A stretch of 64,000 nucleotides of DNA, taken from positions 20,347-84,346 of the forward strand of contig NZ_UFQB01000028.1 of the NCBI RefSeq assembly GCF_900496965.1, in the 5' to 3' direction. The stretch's first letter is position 1. The number at the start of each line of letters is the position of its first letter. Below the pieces are notes generated by a model, which worked only from the letters and a program-made list of their open reading frames with translations, was not told the origin of the DNA and ran no database searches. Positions 24,974 to 34,277 of this stretch are shown here, one piece after another. The stretch comes from Achromobacter agilis. GTDB taxonomy: Bacteria; Pseudomonadota; Gammaproteobacteria; Burkholderiales; Burkholderiaceae_B. Position numbers and translations under genes: made by a program.

Positions 24974-25692
24974 GCGGCCGGCAGGCTGAAGCGCTGGGCC
25001 AGCGACGCCCGCATCCTTGCGTACTTGCGCTCGATGCGCCGGCGATTCAGGCGCTTGCTCCAGGCATACAGCGGAATGAGCGGCAGCACTCCGAAGCCGT
25101 CGATCAGGTACAGGCCCTGCTTGCCGTCGGCATTGAGCCCACAGGCGACATTGCTGGCGGAAATGTCGTGCAGGACGACATGCGCATCGGCCAGGTCATC
25201 GAAGAACTCGTCGAGCTGTTCGCTCAGCGCCGCGTCGAACTTGCCCTGCCGCGCCAGGTCGGCGACGGTGGGGGCGATATTGCCCGCCTCGTCGCAGATC
25301 TTCTCGACCACCAGCCCCAGGCCCAGCGTGGTTTGCGCCAGGCCCAGGATGCGCGCCATGGGCACCTGCCATACGCCGGAAGGCCGGGTAGTAGTGGTGA
25401 CGTACTCGGAGATTTCGTTCAGATAGACCCGGTACGCGCTCTCGCGCTGGTACTGCTTGTACCAGCGCTTGAAGGGGCGCGCTTCCAGGTAGACGGCGCG
25501 AGCCTGCATGTCCATGACCTTGACGAGCAGGGACGGCATGTGGGGATGCTGGAAAATGTGCCGGTCGCCGCCGATGGCAAGCGGCACCTCGGCATCCAGG
25601 TTCAATGGGCCGAAAACGGCCTGGAATGATGCAGCGGGGATGCAGGGGAAAGAGTCTGCGGGATTCAAGGGCGGCGGAACCTGGTTGGACAT
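24970..25692 (-). CDS. YrbL-family kinase-like protein
   Basis: A 240-residue protein of the PhoP-network YrbL family, which has a protein-kinase-like fold. Recognisable pieces are HIFQHPHMPSLLVKV (about residues 45-59), VVLHDISASNVACG, a degenerate HRD-loop equivalent (about 173-186), and LYLIDGFGVLP, a DFG-like strand. A protruding basic segment (KRLNRRRIERKYARMR) lies near the C-terminus. The biochemical role is unknown to me; relatives respond to magnesium/PhoP and to acid. It is divergent from rmuC. Confidence 0.8.
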   Translation of the reverse strand: MSNQVPPPLNPADSFPCIPAASFQAVFGPLNLDAEVPLAIGGDRHIFQHPHMPSLLVKVMDMQARAVYLEARPFKRWYKQYQRESAYRVYLNEISEYVTTTTRPSGVWQVPMARILGLAQTTLGLGLVVEKICDEAGNIAPTVADLARQGKFDAALSEQLDEFFDDLADAHVVLHDISASNVACGLNADGKQGLYLIDGFGVLPLIPLYAWSKRLNRRRIERKYARMRASLAQRFSLPAA

Positions 25693-25796
25693 ATCAGAGT
25701 TTAATCCTTTGTTCCAGGTAACTAGTCCGATAATGCAGGCTCCAGGCGGGGGGACGCAGCAGACGTGGTCCGGGTCCTACAATCCTGGCTTTGGAG

Positions 25797-27170
25797 ATGC
25801 ATCTTTTGAACGACATTCATCTGCTTTGGGTCGCCGCGGGCGGCGCGGTGCTGGCATTTCTGGCGGCCTTGCTGGCCTGGCTGCGCCCCCCCGCGCCGGA
25901 CTCCCGGCTCGATGCGCTGCTGGAAAGCCTGGAACGGACCGAGCGCGCGCTGCGGTCCGATATTGCGGAAGGGCAGCGCGGCCTGCGCACCGAATTCGCG
26001 GAATCCACACGCGCCTTGCGGGCGGAGCTGTCGCAATCGCATGGGGACCTGCGCGCCGGCCTTTCTCGCGACGCGCAGGCCGCCCGCGCCGAGTCGGCGG
26101 AATCGCTGGCGCGCTTCGCCTCGGGCTTCTCGGAGCAACTGCAGGGCCTTATCCAGATCAATGAGCGGCGCTTGATGGAAGTGCGCGCCACCGTGGATCA
26201 GCGCCTGCAATCGTTGCAAACCGACAACAGCGCCAAGCTGGACGAAATGCGGCGCACGGTGGACGAGAAACTCCACGCCACGCTGGAACAGCGCCTGGGA
26301 GAGTCCTTCAAGCTGGTGTCGGACCGCCTCGAGGCCGTGCACAAGGGGCTGGGCGAAATGCAGGCGCTGGCGGCCGGCGTCGGCGATCTGAAACGCGTGC
26401 TGACCAACGTGAAGTCGCGCGGCACCTGGGGCGAAGTGCAACTGGCCCGCCTGATCGAAGACAACATGACCCCGGACCAGTACGCCAGCAACGTCAAACC
26501 GGTGCCGGGCAGCGACGCGGTGGTGGAATTCGCCATCCGCCTGCCCGGGCGCGGCGACGGCGCCGGCCCGGTCTGGCTGCCCATCGACGCCAAGTTCCCC
26601 AAGGAGGAATACGAACGTCTCATGGACGCCCAGGAGGCGGCGGACGCGGAGGGCGTCAAGAGCGCGGGGGCCGCGCTGGGCCGGGCCGTCGAGCTGCAGG
26701 CGCGCGCGATCGCGGCCAAATACGTCGCGCCGCCGCATACCACCGACTTCGCCATCATGTTCCTGCCCACCGAAAGCCTGTATGCCGAAGTGCTGCGCCG
26801 TCCGGGCCTGCTGGACAAGCTGCACGACCTGCGCGTCAACGTGGCGGGCCCGAGCAACCTCGCTGCGCTGCTGAACAGCCTGCAGATGGGGTTCCGCACC
26901 TTGGCGATCGAGCAGCGTTCATCAGAGGTCTGGCAGGTACTGCGCGCGGTCAAGACGGAATTCGGCAAGTTCGGCGACGCGCTAGCCAGCGTCAAGAAGA
27001 CGCTGGACACCGCAAGCAACAAGATCGGCCAGACCGAGGTGCGCACGCGCGCCATGCTCCGGAACCTGAAGGACGTGGAGGCGCTGCCCGAGGCCGATGC
27101 GCGGCTGCTGCTGGGCGAGGCCGCCGAGGATCCCGACGACGCGGACGCGCCGCCCGCCGGCGCGAACTGA
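25797..27170 (+). CDS. rmuC: DNA recombination protein RmuC homologue
   Basis: A 457-residue protein. It has an N-terminal membrane anchor (LWVAAGGAVLAFLAALLAWL), a long coiled-coil region (about residues 30-165, rich in Glu, Arg and Ala) and the RmuC nuclease-like domain (about 170-420; SRGTWGEVQLARLIEDNM, PIDAKFPKEEYERL, FAIMFLPTESLYAEVL). RmuC limits DNA inversions at repeats, and some relatives act in phage defence. Starts at 25797 (ATG) or 25806 (TTG, better spaced from GGAG) are both possible. It stands alone between divergent yrbL and the amidase. Confidence 0.88.
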   Translation: MHLLNDIHLLWVAAGGAVLAFLAALLAWLRPPAPDSRLDALLESLERTERALRSDIAEGQRGLRTEFAESTRALRAELSQSHGDLRAGLSRDAQAARAESAESLARFASGFSEQLQGLIQINERRLMEVRATVDQRLQSLQTDNSAKLDEMRRTVDEKLHATLEQRLGESFKLVSDRLEAVHKGLGEMQALAAGVGDLKRVLTNVKSRGTWGEVQLARLIEDNMTPDQYASNVKPVPGSDAVVEFAIRLPGRGDGAGPVWLPIDAKFPKEEYERLMDAQEAADAEGVKSAGAALGRAVELQARAIAAKYVAPPHTTDFAIMFLPTESLYAEVLRRPGLLDKLHDLRVNVAGPSNLAALLNSLQMGFRTLAIEQRSSEVWQVLRAVKTEFGKFGDALASVKKTLDTASNKIGQTEVRTRAMLRNLKDVEALPEADARLLLGEAAEDPDDADAPPAGAN

Positions 27171-27289
27171 TCCGCACGGAACAACGGAGCAGGGGGCTCG
27201 CTCCTCTGCCCGAGCTTGTTGCCCGGTCCGACTGCCGATATCCTGGCGTTTGCGGCAATTCGCCGTCGATACCCTGGAGCATCGCAAGC

Positions 27290-28819
27290 ATGAGCACCGC
27301 TGAACGCCATGATTCCTCTACCCTCGACGCGACGGCGCTGGGCGCCGACATCGCCCAAGGGGCCACGACGGCGCTTGCTGCAATGCAGCAAGCGGTGGAC
27401 AGGGTGGCGGCCCGCAATCCGGCGATCAATGCGGCTTGCGGCATGCAAGGGGAACTCGGCCTGCGCCTGGCGCAAGCGCTGGACGAAACGCTGGCGGCGC
27501 TGTCGCCGGAACAACGGCTGGCGCAATTGCGCGACCGCCCGTTCCTGGGCGTGCCCACGCTGCTCAAGGACCTGGGCACCGCCGCGCTGGGCCTGCCCAG
27601 CGCCATGGGGTCGGTGCTTTATGGCCAGGTTGAATGGGACGTCGACGCCGAGATCGTCAAGCGGTACCGCCGCGCCGGCCTGATTCCGTTTGGCCGCACG
27701 ACCAGCGCGGAACTGGGGCTGAGCCCCACCACCGAATCGCCCGTCTACGGCCCGGCCACGCAGAATCCTTGGAAGGCCGGGCACAGCGCGGGCGGTTCCA
27801 GCGGCGGCGCCGGGGCGGCGCTGGCCAGCGGCATGGTGCGCATCGCCCACGGCAGCGACGGCGGCGGATCGATCCGCATTCCGTCGTCGTGTTGCGGCGT
27901 GCTCGGCCTGAAGCCGTCGCGCGGCCTGATGCCGCTGGGGCCGCTCAAGGGAGAGGGCTGGGGCGGCCTGGCCACCGAACACATGATGACTCTGTCGGTG
28001 CGCGATTGCGCGGCCTCGCTGGATATCAGCGCCGGCGCCGATGTGGGCGCGCCGTATGCGGCGCCTGCCTTGCCGGCCGAATCGTATCGCGGGGTCGTGG
28101 CGCGCGTGGCGGCCGATCCGCAATCGGCCGCGCGCCGCCGCATCGCGTTCGTCAATACGACCTACGAAGGCGAGGCCATCCATCCGGAGGTGGCGGCCAC
28201 CGTGGACGAGGCCGCCCGGTTCTTTGCGTCGCTCGGCCACGAACTCGTGCCGGCCGCGCCGCCCGTGGGATCCGAGGAAGTGCTGTCGCCCATGCTACCG
28301 CTGATCGCCAGCGCGGCGGCCAACGCCATCGACTCCTTCGTGGGCGCGCGCGGCCGCCGTCTTGCTGCCGACGAACTGCAGCCCACCACGCTGGGCGCGC
28401 GCGAATATGCGCGCGCGATTTCCGGCGCGCAGTACGTGGCCTGCGTGGACGCCTGCCATGAGATCACGCGCCGCGTCGGCCGCTTCTTGGCGCGCGACGG
28501 CGCGCAGGGGCACGACCTGTTCCTGAGCCCGGTGCTGGCGCTGCCGCCCGCGGCCATCGGCCGCTATGCCATGGACAACGCCGACTATCTGGCCTACCGT
28601 CTGGGCAAGAAGGGCGTCATCGGTTATTCGCCCTTCGCGCCGCTGGCCAACCTGACCGGCATGCCCGCGATCTCCATTCCTTTCGGCATGTCGTCAGACG
28701 GCCTGCCCATCGGTATCCAGCTGATGGGGCCGCTGGGCAGCGAAGCCCTGCTGCTGGAACTGGCCGCCCAGGTCGAGACCTTGCGGCCCTGGCTCCTGGT
28801 GGCGCCCATGGCCCGCTAA
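27290..28819 (+). CDS. amidase (amidase-signature family)
   Basis: A 509-residue Ser-cisSer-Lys amidase. The predicted triad is K93 (LLKDLG), cis-S170 in GGSSGGAG and nucleophile S194 in GSDGGGSIRIPSS, with the exact 24-residue Ser-Ser spacing of the family. It hydrolyses a carboxamide, releasing ammonia or an amine. It is free-standing, with no gatB/gatC nearby, so it is not the tRNA amidotransferase subunit. The substrate is unknown. A gap of 64 bp separates it from the acyl-CoA dehydrogenase gene on the same strand. Confidence 0.88.
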   Translation: MSTAERHDSSTLDATALGADIAQGATTALAAMQQAVDRVAARNPAINAACGMQGELGLRLAQALDETLAALSPEQRLAQLRDRPFLGVPTLLKDLGTAALGLPSAMGSVLYGQVEWDVDAEIVKRYRRAGLIPFGRTTSAELGLSPTTESPVYGPATQNPWKAGHSAGGSSGGAGAALASGMVRIAHGSDGGGSIRIPSSCCGVLGLKPSRGLMPLGPLKGEGWGGLATEHMMTLSVRDCAASLDISAGADVGAPYAAPALPAESYRGVVARVAADPQSAARRRIAFVNTTYEGEAIHPEVAATVDEAARFFASLGHELVPAAPPVGSEEVLSPMLPLIASAAANAIDSFVGARGRRLAADELQPTTLGAREYARAISGAQYVACVDACHEITRRVGRFLARDGAQGHDLFLSPVLALPPAAIGRYAMDNADYLAYRLGKKGVIGYSPFAPLANLTGMPAISIPFGMSSDGLPIGIQLMGPLGSEALLLELAAQVETLRPWLLVAPMAR

Positions 28820-28883
28820 GGCCGGGAGGGCGAAGCGCCGCGCCGGCCGGCGGCGCATCTGCGGATGGATTCAGGGAGTTGCC

Positions 28884-30545
28884 ATGTCATCGTTTGCGAC
28901 GCACACCGTATTCAATCAGGTCCCGCCCCTGGAAGACTATTCCCTGTACGACACCGATCCGGCGCTGCGCGCCGCGGTGAGCCGGGAAGGCGCGCTGGCC
29001 TGGACGGGCGAGCTGGCCGCGCATGGCGCCTGGCTGGGCCGCGCGCAGACGCTGGAGGCCGGCGCGCAGGTCAACCGCAGCCTGCCGCAACTGCTCAGCT
29101 ACGACCGCAGCGGCCATCGCATCGACCATATCGACTTTCATCCGTCCTGGAACCTGCTCATGGGCGGCATCATCGCGCGCGGCCTGCACAGCCGCGCCTG
29201 GGCGCAGCCCGAGCCGGGCGCGCAGGTGGCGCGCGCGGCGGCTTACGTGATGCAGGGCCAGGTCGAGGCCGGCACGCTGTGCCCCACGACCATGACTTTC
29301 GCGGCGGTGCCCCTGCTGCAGCGCGAGCCGTCCGGCGCCGTGGATTTTGGCGGCCTGTGGCTGACGGCGCTGTATTCGCGCGAATTCGATGGGGCCGATG
29401 CGCCGATGTCCGCCAAACGCGGCGCCCTGATCGGCATGGGGCTGACCGAAAAGCAGGGGGGCTCCGACCTGCGCGCCGTGAGCACGCGGGCCGTGCCGCT
29501 GGAGGCGGCGGGCCGCGGCAATCCCTACCTGCTCGTGGGGCACAAATGGTTTCTCTCGGTGCCGCAGGCGGACGCGCACCTGGTGCTGGCGCAGACGGAC
29601 GAAGGGCTCAGCTGCTTCTTCGTGCCGCGCTGGATACCGGACGGGCCGCGCAACGCCGTCCGCCTGCGGCGGCTGAAGGACAAGCTCGGCAACTGCAGCA
29701 ATGCCAGCGCGGAAGTCGAATTCGAGGACGCCTGGGGCGTCCTGATGGGCGAACCGGGCCGAGGCCTCGCGGTGCTGCTGGAAATGGCGGCGACCACCCG
29801 GCTGGACTGCGTGCTGGGCAGCGCGGCGCTGCTGCGGCAGGCGCTGGTCCAGGCGGCGCATCATGCGCGGCATCGGCATGCCTTCGGAAAGACCCTGCTC
29901 GAACAGCCGCTGATGCGCAACGTGCTGGCCGACCTGGCCCTGGAAAGCGAGGCCGCGATGGCGCTGGGGCTGCGGCTGGCGCGCGCCGTGGACGAGCGCG
30001 CGGATGCGCAGGCCCGCGCCCTGGTCCGCGTGGGCACGCCCGCGGCCAAGCTCTGGGTGTGCAAGCGCGCGGTGGCCGCGGTGGGCGAGTGCATGGAGGT
30101 CTGGGGCGGCAACGGCTACGTGGAAGAGGGGCCGATGCCCCGGCTGTACCGTGAAACGCCGGTCAACTCCATCTGGGAAGGATCGGGCAACGTGATGGCG
30201 CTGGACGTGCTGCGGGCCCTGCAACGCGAGCCCGAGGCCCTGCCCGCGCTGGAGCGCGAATTCGCTTCGGCGAAGGGCCAGAACCGGGACTTCGACGACG
30301 CGCTGGCGCGTTGGCACGCCCTGCTGGCCGATGGGGCGCAGGCCGAGCTCCAGGCGCGGCGCATCGCCGGCGGGCTGGCGCGGCTGTGGCAGGCCGCCTT
30401 GCTGATCCAGTACGCGCCGCAGGCCGTCGGGCAGGCGTTCGCCGCCAGCCGCCTGCGCGAAGGGGGCGGCATCTTCGGCGAACTGGCCGCGGGGACGGAT
30501 ACCCAGGCGATCCTGGCGCGTGCCTGGCCTGCCGCTGCATGCTAA
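28884..30545 (+). CDS. acyl-CoA dehydrogenase, AidB-like
   Basis: A 553-residue flavoprotein of the AidB branch of acyl-CoA dehydrogenases. Recognised pieces are FNQVPPLEDYSLYDTD at the N-terminus, GLTEKQGGSDLRAV (FAD/substrate region, about residues 193-206), HKWFLSVPQAD, and WEGSGNVMALDVL (about 431-443), which ends the dehydrogenase core and is followed by an extra C-terminal domain. In E. coli AidB is induced by alkylation, binds DNA and FAD, and has weak dehydrogenase activity. It stands 40 bp upstream of rpiA. Whether it shares a function with the DNA glycosylase locus at 24212 is unknown. Confidence 0.85.
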   Translation: MSSFATHTVFNQVPPLEDYSLYDTDPALRAAVSREGALAWTGELAAHGAWLGRAQTLEAGAQVNRSLPQLLSYDRSGHRIDHIDFHPSWNLLMGGIIARGLHSRAWAQPEPGAQVARAAAYVMQGQVEAGTLCPTTMTFAAVPLLQREPSGAVDFGGLWLTALYSREFDGADAPMSAKRGALIGMGLTEKQGGSDLRAVSTRAVPLEAAGRGNPYLLVGHKWFLSVPQADAHLVLAQTDEGLSCFFVPRWIPDGPRNAVRLRRLKDKLGNCSNASAEVEFEDAWGVLMGEPGRGLAVLLEMAATTRLDCVLGSAALLRQALVQAAHHARHRHAFGKTLLEQPLMRNVLADLALESEAAMALGLRLARAVDERADAQARALVRVGTPAAKLWVCKRAVAAVGECMEVWGGNGYVEEGPMPRLYRETPVNSIWEGSGNVMALDVLRALQREPEALPALEREFASAKGQNRDFDDALARWHALLADGAQAELQARRIAGGLARLWQAALLIQYAPQAVGQAFAASRLREGGGIFGELAAGTDTQAILARAWPAAAC

Positions 30546-30584
30546 ATTTCCCGGCTCGACAAACCATTCCGCATCATTCCCGCC

Positions 30585-31265
30585 ATGCTCTCCCAGCAAG
30601 AACTCAAGCAGCAAGCCGCCGACGCGGCCCTGGAATTCGTTGAACAGGTCGCCGGCCCCGACGTCATTATCGGCGTGGGCACGGGCTCTACGGCCGACCT
30701 GTTCATCGACGGCCTCGCCCGTTTCAAGGGCCGCATCGGAGGCACGGTCGCCAGTTCGGAGCGCAGCGCCGCCCGGCTCGCCGGCCACGGCCTGAAAGTG
30801 CTGGACCTGAACGACGTCGCCGCCATGCCGGTCTACGTGGACGGGGCGGACGAGATCGACGCCAACCTGCACATGATCAAGGGCGGAGGCGGCGCGCTGA
30901 CGCGCGAGAAGATCGTGGCCTCGGTGGCCGAACGTTTCATTTGCATCGCCGATGAATCCAAGCTGGTGCAGACCATGGGCAAGTTCCCGCTGCCGGTCGA
31001 AGTCATTCCGATGGCCCGCGAATCGGTGGCGCGCGCGATGGCGGCGCTTGGCGGCCAGCCCCGGCTGCGCGAGGGTTTCGTCACCGATAACGGCAACATC
31101 ATCCTGGACGTTTCGGGCCTTTCCATCACGGACGCCCCGGGCCTCGAAGCCCGCGTGAACAACCTGCCGGGCGTAGTGACCTGCGGCCTGTTCGCGATCG
31201 CAGGCGCCGACGTGGCCCTGCTGGCCACGCAGAACGGCATCCGCCGCCTGGACCGCCAGGGCTGA
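30585..31265 (+). CDS. rpiA: ribose-5-phosphate isomerase A
   Basis: A 226-residue isomerase interconverting ribose 5-phosphate and ribulose 5-phosphate in the pentose phosphate pathway. Motifs are [14 protein letters not shown] (phosphate loop, about residues 28-41), DGADEID with catalytic Asp and Glu (about 87-93), [12 protein letters not shown] (about 100-111), and [11 protein letters not shown]. The length and motifs match RpiA of proteobacteria. It is followed by a 9-bp-stem hairpin at 31294-31316 before phoU. Confidence 0.95.
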   Translation: MLSQQELKQQAADAALEFVEQVAGPDVIIGVGTGSTADLFIDGLARFKGRIGGTVASSERSAARLAGHGLKVLDLNDVAAMPVYVDGADEIDANLHMIKGGGGALTREKIVASVAERFICIADESKLVQTMGKFPLPVEVIPMARESVARAMAALGGQPRLREGFVTDNGNIILDVSGLSITDAPGLEARVNNLPGVVTCGLFAIAGADVALLATQNGIRRLDRQG

Positions 31266-31293
31266 AGCGGATTCCCCGCGCGGTGCATCGCTT

Positions 31294-31316
31294 CCTGCCG
31301 CCTTGCGGGCGGCAGG
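31294..31316. terminator. stem-loop after rpiA
   Basis: CCTGCCGCC (31294-31302) pairs with GGCGGCAGG (31308-31316) around a TTGCG loop. There is no T-run, so intrinsic termination is uncertain. It sits 28 bp after the rpiA stop, where a terminator separating it from phoU would be expected. Confidence 0.4.
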
Positions 31317-31332
31317 GGCCCGATTCATAATC

Positions 31333-31350
31333 CTGTCACACTTGGGTCAT
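31333..31350 (+). promoter_or_regulatory. candidate Pho box upstream of phoU
   Basis: CTGTCAC-ACTT-GGGTCAT has the 7-4-7 layout of a PhoB-binding Pho box (consensus CTGTCAT repeats 11 bp apart). The first half is close to consensus, the second poorer. It lies 84 bp before the chosen phoU start. Confidence 0.4.
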
Positions 31351-31434
31351 AACCTTGCGGGTTGTGCAGGCCCATCTCGTAACACTCTTTAATTTCGGGG
31401 CAATGCAATGAGATCAACCACGCAGGGAGCCCGG

Positions 31435-32166
31435 ATGTCGGAGCACACAAACAAACAGTTCGACGCGGATCTGGAAAGCGTCCGTTCGCAGTTCTTGCAG
31501 ATGGGCGGCTTGGTGGAAGCCATGATCCAGGAGGCCATCGACGCGTTGGCCAGCGGGGATCTGTCGCTGGTTGATAAGGTCCGCGAGCGCGAAAAGGAAG
31601 TCAACCGCCACGAAGTCGAGATCGACGAGAGCATCAGCCGGATCCTGGCGCGGCACCAGCCCACCGCCATCGACCTGCGCATGTTGATGGCCGTATCCAA
31701 GATGCTGACCGACATGGAGCGTTCCGGCGACGAAGCCGAGAAGGTCGCCACCGTCGCGCGCCGCATCCACGAGGCCGAACTGCGCCACATCCCGGTGATC
31801 GAACTGCGCCACATGGCCGACAGCGTGCGCACCATGCTGCACCAGGCGCTGGACGCCTTCGCCCGCCTCGACCCCATCCTGGCCGCCGCCGTCGTGCGCA
31901 GCGACAAGGAAGTGGACAAGGAATGGAAGGGCGCGCTGCGCCATCTCATCACCTACATGATCGAAGATCCGCGCACCATTTCGCGCGCCATCGACATGAT
32001 CTTCATCGCCCGCGCGCTCGAGCGCATCGGCGACCACGCCAAGAACATGTCCGAACGCGTGATCTATATGGTCAAGGGCGCCGACGTGCGCCATACCGGC
32101 GTGAAGAACACCGAACGCCTGGCGCGAGGCGAGACGGACTCGGACGAGCCGCAACAGGAGCAGTAG
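31435..32166 (+). CDS. phoU: phosphate-signalling protein PhoU
   Basis: A 243-residue protein made of two similar three-helix PhoU repeats (about residues 12-105 and 115-215). The metal-binding E/DxxxD pattern shows in VREREKEVNRHEVEIDESI and in SDKEVDKEW. RALERIGDHAKNMSE is the second hallmark. It damps the PhoR-PhoB response through the Pst transporter. The ATG at 31435 is preceded by GGGAG at good spacing; an earlier ATG at 31408 is weaker. No pst genes flank it in this window, so it is a separate unit that may have its own Pho box. Confidence 0.92.
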   Translation: MSEHTNKQFDADLESVRSQFLQMGGLVEAMIQEAIDALASGDLSLVDKVREREKEVNRHEVEIDESISRILARHQPTAIDLRMLMAVSKMLTDMERSGDEAEKVATVARRIHEAELRHIPVIELRHMADSVRTMLHQALDAFARLDPILAAAVVRSDKEVDKEWKGALRHLITYMIEDPRTISRAIDMIFIARALERIGDHAKNMSERVIYMVKGADVRHTGVKNTERLARGETDSDEPQQEQ

Positions 32167-32179
32167 TTTTTGGCGGTGG

Positions 32180-32190
32180 GTGTCTGACAC
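32180..32190. repeat. GTGTCTGACAC palindromic repeat, single copy
   Basis: One copy in the 101-bp gap between the convergent phoU and phospholipase C genes, followed by a degenerate half copy (GTGTCAG, 32231-32237). It is identical in core to the cluster at 12494-12682. Confidence 0.8.
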
Positions 32191-32267
32191 TCGGGTGGGC
32201 CGGCTTCAGCTTGGCGGCTTGCTCGTAGGGGTGTCAGCCCCCCCCGCAAGCCACCGGCCTCTCCACC

Positions 32268-34220
32268 TCACCCCTCGGCCAACACCACCGCCTCCAGCCT
32301 GGGATCCGGCACGCCAGACTTGCCGCCGGCGATCCGGCCGGCCAGCCGCCGTCCAAAGGCCGGCATGCCCGGGACGGACAGCTCCACGTCGTACCAGCCT
32401 TCGCGCCCTGCGTATTCCACGTCCACAGCGCCGCCGGCCGGTACCTGCGTCGCGGTGCACCAGCCATCCCCCATGCGCGACGCCAGCTCCACGGACTGCA
32501 CGGCGCGGCCATTGTTGACCAGGCGCAGCCGCACGCCGGCGGCGGCCGGCGCCAGATGTGTCTCCAGGCATCCGGCGTCGCAGGCGTCGCCGCGGAAGTG
32601 CCGGTGGAAGCCATCGGGGCCCAGCAGCCACAAGTCATAGGCGCCATCCTCGTTCAGGCGCCAGCCGTCGTCCAGGCGATCGCCGGCGCCCACCGTGTAG
32701 CGGCGTGGCGCACGTTCCAGCGCAAGCCGATCGTACACATGCAGTACCGCGCCCGCCTCGCCGGGATTGCGCAGCGTCAGCCGGTAGTGCCGGCCGTCCG
32801 CGGCCATTGCGCCTTGGGCTTCGAACGCATACGGAAGCGGGCAGGCGCGGCGCTTGCCGTCTTCCGCCTGCGGTCCGCGATCCCCGGCGAAGTCGAAAGC
32901 GGAGGTCAGGTCCCCAGCCACCGTGCGCCGCCACGCGCTGATATTGGGTTCGGCCACGCCGAAGCGGGCTTCCAGGAAGCGGATCACGGAGGTGTGGTCG
33001 AACACTTGCGAGTTGACCCAGCCGCCGCGGCTCCAGGGCGAGATCACCAGCATCGGCACGCGCGGCCCCAGGCCGAATCCGCGGCCGTGCAGGGCGGGAG
33101 GATCGTCCGGAGTGGAGGCGCTGGGGCCTTGCCGCGCGTCGTGGTACTCGCCGTCCAGTTCGACGGTGGACAGGCCGCCGGGGGCGCCATCCGCCGTGCG
33201 GGCGGGCGGCGCGGGCGGCGGCATGTGGTCGAAGAAGCAGTCGTTTTCGTCGTAGGTGACGAAAAATACGCAGCGGCTCCAGATGTCGGGGTTGCGCGTC
33301 AGGATGTCCAGCACGCGCTCGGTATAGGCGCCGCCCTGGCGCGGCGACGAAACCTCCGGGTGCTCGGAGTCGGCGGTGGGCGCGATGATCCACGACACTT
33401 GCGGCAGCGTGCCCTCAGCGACGTCGCGGGCCAGGTCGTCCAGCGTGCGCGTGGTCAGGCCGCGATCGCGCAAGGGGGCGCTGGCGCCGCCGTCCGCGTG
33501 CTGGCGGCGGTATTGCTTGAAGCCGGCCAGCGGGTTGTCGTGGTAGTTGTCCGCCATGTCCTGGTAGATGCGCCAGTCCACGCCCGCGTCCTGCAGGCGT
33601 TCGGGATACGTGGTCCAGGCGTAGCCTTCGGCGGCCGGGCCCAGGCGGTCGAAGGTGTTGACCAGCGCCGGGCCGCCCGCCTGCCCCGAGGGGTCGTTGG
33701 TTCCGGTCCAGAGGAACAGCCGGTTCGGGTTGGTACCGGCATGTATCGAGCAGTGGTAGGCGTCGCACAGCGTGAAGGCGTTGGCCAGCGCCGCCTGGAA
33801 CGGAATGTCCGCGCCGTCGTAGGCGCCCATGCCGAGCCGGCTCTTGGCGGGCAGCCACTGGTCCATGCGCCCATCGTTCCAGGCGCGCTGGGCGTCGTCC
33901 CAGGTGTGGGGCGTGATGTACCCCACCGGCGTGCCACTCGGGTACTCCGTGCGCAGGGCGTAGGGCCGCACCCGCGCCGCGCCGTCCGCCTGCGTCAACA
34001 CGTCGCCCGCGGCCGTGGGCGCGGGCAGCGGATCCGCGAAGCCTCGCACCCCGGGCAGCGTGCCGAAATAATGATCGAAGGAGCGGTTCTCCTGCATCAG
34101 GATCACCACGTGGCGCACGTCCTGCAGCGTGCCGGTCTGGCGGTCCGGAGCGATGGAGCGGGCGCGCGCGATGGCGTCCGGCTGCCTGGGGGGGAAGGGC
34201 GGGCTCGATGCGTTGGTCAT
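32268..34220 (-). CDS. phosphocholine-type phospholipase C, no visible export signal
   Basis: A 650-residue phosphoesterase of the PlcH/PlcN/AcpA superfamily. The N-terminal catalytic domain (about 30-460) has RHVVILMQENRSFDHYFG, the hydrolase signature, plus AYHCSIHAGTNPNR, SRCVFFVTYDENDCFFDHMPP and VPMLVISPWSRGG. Two C-terminal DUF756-type domains follow (about 480-570 and 575-645), as in phosphocholine-specific phospholipase C. Such enzymes normally carry a twin-arginine signal; here the N-terminus is MTNASSPPFPPRQPDAIARA, with no RR motif and no hydrophobic core. There is no room upstream, because the LysR stop is 57 bp away, and I see no good ribosome site. It may be cytosolic or exported in another way. 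Confidence 0.8.
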   Translation of the reverse strand: MTNASSPPFPPRQPDAIARARSIAPDRQTGTLQDVRHVVILMQENRSFDHYFGTLPGVRGFADPLPAPTAAGDVLTQADGAARVRPYALRTEYPSGTPVGYITPHTWDDAQRAWNDGRMDQWLPAKSRLGMGAYDGADIPFQAALANAFTLCDAYHCSIHAGTNPNRLFLWTGTNDPSGQAGGPALVNTFDRLGPAAEGYAWTTYPERLQDAGVDWRIYQDMADNYHDNPLAGFKQYRRQHADGGASAPLRDRGLTTRTLDDLARDVAEGTLPQVSWIIAPTADSEHPEVSSPRQGGAYTERVLDILTRNPDIWSRCVFFVTYDENDCFFDHMPPPAPPARTADGAPGGLSTVELDGEYHDARQGPSASTPDDPPALHGRGFGLGPRVPMLVISPWSRGGWVNSQVFDHTSVIRFLEARFGVAEPNISAWRRTVAGDLTSAFDFAGDRGPQAEDGKRRACPLPYAFEAQGAMAADGRHYRLTLRNPGEAGAVLHVYDRLALERAPRRYTVGAGDRLDDGWRLNEDGAYDLWLLGPDGFHRHFRGDACDAGCLETHLAPAAAGVRLRLVNNGRAVQSVELASRMGDGWCTATQVPAGGAVDVEYAGREGWYDVELSVPGMPAFGRRLAGRIAGGKSGVPDPRLEAVVLAEG

Positions 34221-34277
34221 GACGGCTTTACGGTTGGCCGGGCCCGTTGCGGCCGGCGATAGGAGAATCTTAAGGCT

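Noticed and set aside
25797..27170. RmuC as a phage-defence component
   Set aside because: RmuC relatives can affect phage, but it stands alone among housekeeping genes here with no other defence genes, so no system is claimed.
28887..31328. 813-codon minus-strand frame antisense to the AidB-like gene and rpiA
   Set aside because: Composition typical of GC-rich antisense frames, no domain; both plus-strand genes are well supported.
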